Origin: Alkaliphilus peptidifermentans DSM 18978
Lineage (GTDB): Bacteria > Bacillota > Clostridia > Peptostreptococcales > Natronincolaceae
NCBI RefSeq assembly: GCF_900101495.1
Contig: NZ_FMUS01000003.1
Location: 156,088 to 220,087, forward strand
DNA length: 64,000 bases
Direction: 5' to 3'
Shown here: one piece after another, positions 63,732 through 64,000 of the stretch
Position numbering within the stretch: the stretch's first letter is position 1
Layout of the letters: every line of letters begins with the position of its first letter
Notes under the pieces: generated by a model
Told to the model about the DNA's origin: nothing
Seen by the model: only the letters and a program-made list of their open reading frames with translations
Databases searched by the model: none
Translations under genes and position numbers: made by a program

Positions 63732-63978
63732 TCTTCAAGGAACCTAGCAACCTGATTTCTTGTAGATATAATTAATTATTAATGGACTTTATAATATTTA
63801 TTTTGAAGAAATACTTATATAGCATTTCTTAATTTAAAAGGGTTTATTTCAATTCAATAGAATATTATAAAGAACACTAAAAAAATAAATATTACATATA
63901 AAAGGAGTAGAGTGTATTAGATTTGCTGGACACGTATAAAGGTTGCTATAATAAACCTAGAAAGGACGTGTTACAGCT

Positions 63979-64000
63979 ATGAGTAATAAAAATAAATTCA
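63979..64000 (+). CDS. Start of a gene cut by the window end (possibly a transposase)
   Basis: An ATG after AAAGGACG opens MSNKNKF and runs off the window. The preceding sequence (GCTGGACACGTATAAAGG, then AACCTAGAAAGGACGTGTTA) resembles the left end of an IS3-like insertion sequence from memory. With seven residues visible this cannot be confirmed. Confidence 0.3.

Overview
The window is AT-rich, densely coded DNA from an anaerobic, motile, endospore-forming member of the Clostridia; an Alkaliphilus/Natronincola-like lineage would fit, but that is an inference. The evidence is a gerK-type germinant receptor, six methyl-accepting chemotaxis genes (one partial, one decayed), oxygen-sensitive enzymes (a glycyl radical enzyme, an aldehyde:ferredoxin oxidoreductase), two in-frame UGA (selenocysteine) genes, two sigma-54 activators and strong purine-rich ribosome binding sites.

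Region by region. (1) 1-426 is the tail of a chemoreceptor. (2) 736-13309 is a catabolic island: a SorC-type regulator, a class I aldolase, a zinc alcohol dehydrogenase, an APC permease, a RibF-type flavin enzyme, a selenocysteine GrdB-like reductase subunit, a GrdE-like partner that lacks the expected pyruvoyl-forming cysteine, a four-cluster ferredoxin, an AOR-family tungsten enzyme, a MoaD/ThiS-like protein and an iron alcohol dehydrogenase. I read it as import of an amino compound, reductive cleavage by a selenoenzyme, and interconversion of the carbonyl products; the substrate is unknown. (3) 13414-19474 holds a decayed chemoreceptor, small orphan proteins, a tRNA-Leu, a YdjM-like protein and an ECF sigma / anti-sigma-DUF4349 / SIMPL operon. 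(4) 19716-26151 is housekeeping: polA, coaE, a lytic transglycosylase, a peptide-binding lipoprotein, a second tRNA-Leu and a Nudix hydrolase. (5) 26315-33431 has a chemoreceptor, then a PAS sigma-54 activator next to a -24/-12 promoter driving a glycyl-radical activase and a HypD-like glycyl radical enzyme. (6) 33629-42077 has a kinase-like/PKD membrane protein, the divergent gerK genes, transporters, and two 7-bp repeat tracts in convergent intergenic gaps.

(7) 42284-51683 is the most unusual block: a sigma-54 activator with a cysteine-rich sensor, a palindromic enhancer, a -24/-12 promoter, a glutaredoxin-like selenoprotein (U-P-G-C), two dipeptide-type permeases with long extra N-terminal membrane domains, two ATPases and a substrate-binding lipoprotein that appears circularly permuted. 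(8) 51863-61001 has a RarD-like transporter and three chemoreceptors; one lies behind a cyclic-di-GMP-I riboswitch with a terminator and a further structured leader. (9) 61400-64000 has MazG-like, YciI-like, frameshifted acyltransferase and YkgJ-like genes and the start of a possible transposase.

Non-coding stretches above 300 bases: 427-735 (terminator, promoter, paired 14-bp repeats), 1681-1992 (terminator, promoter, palindromic operator), 52802-53165 (weak terminator, consensus promoter), 55155-55632 (riboswitch leader) and 61002-61399 (AT-rich, one promoter seen).
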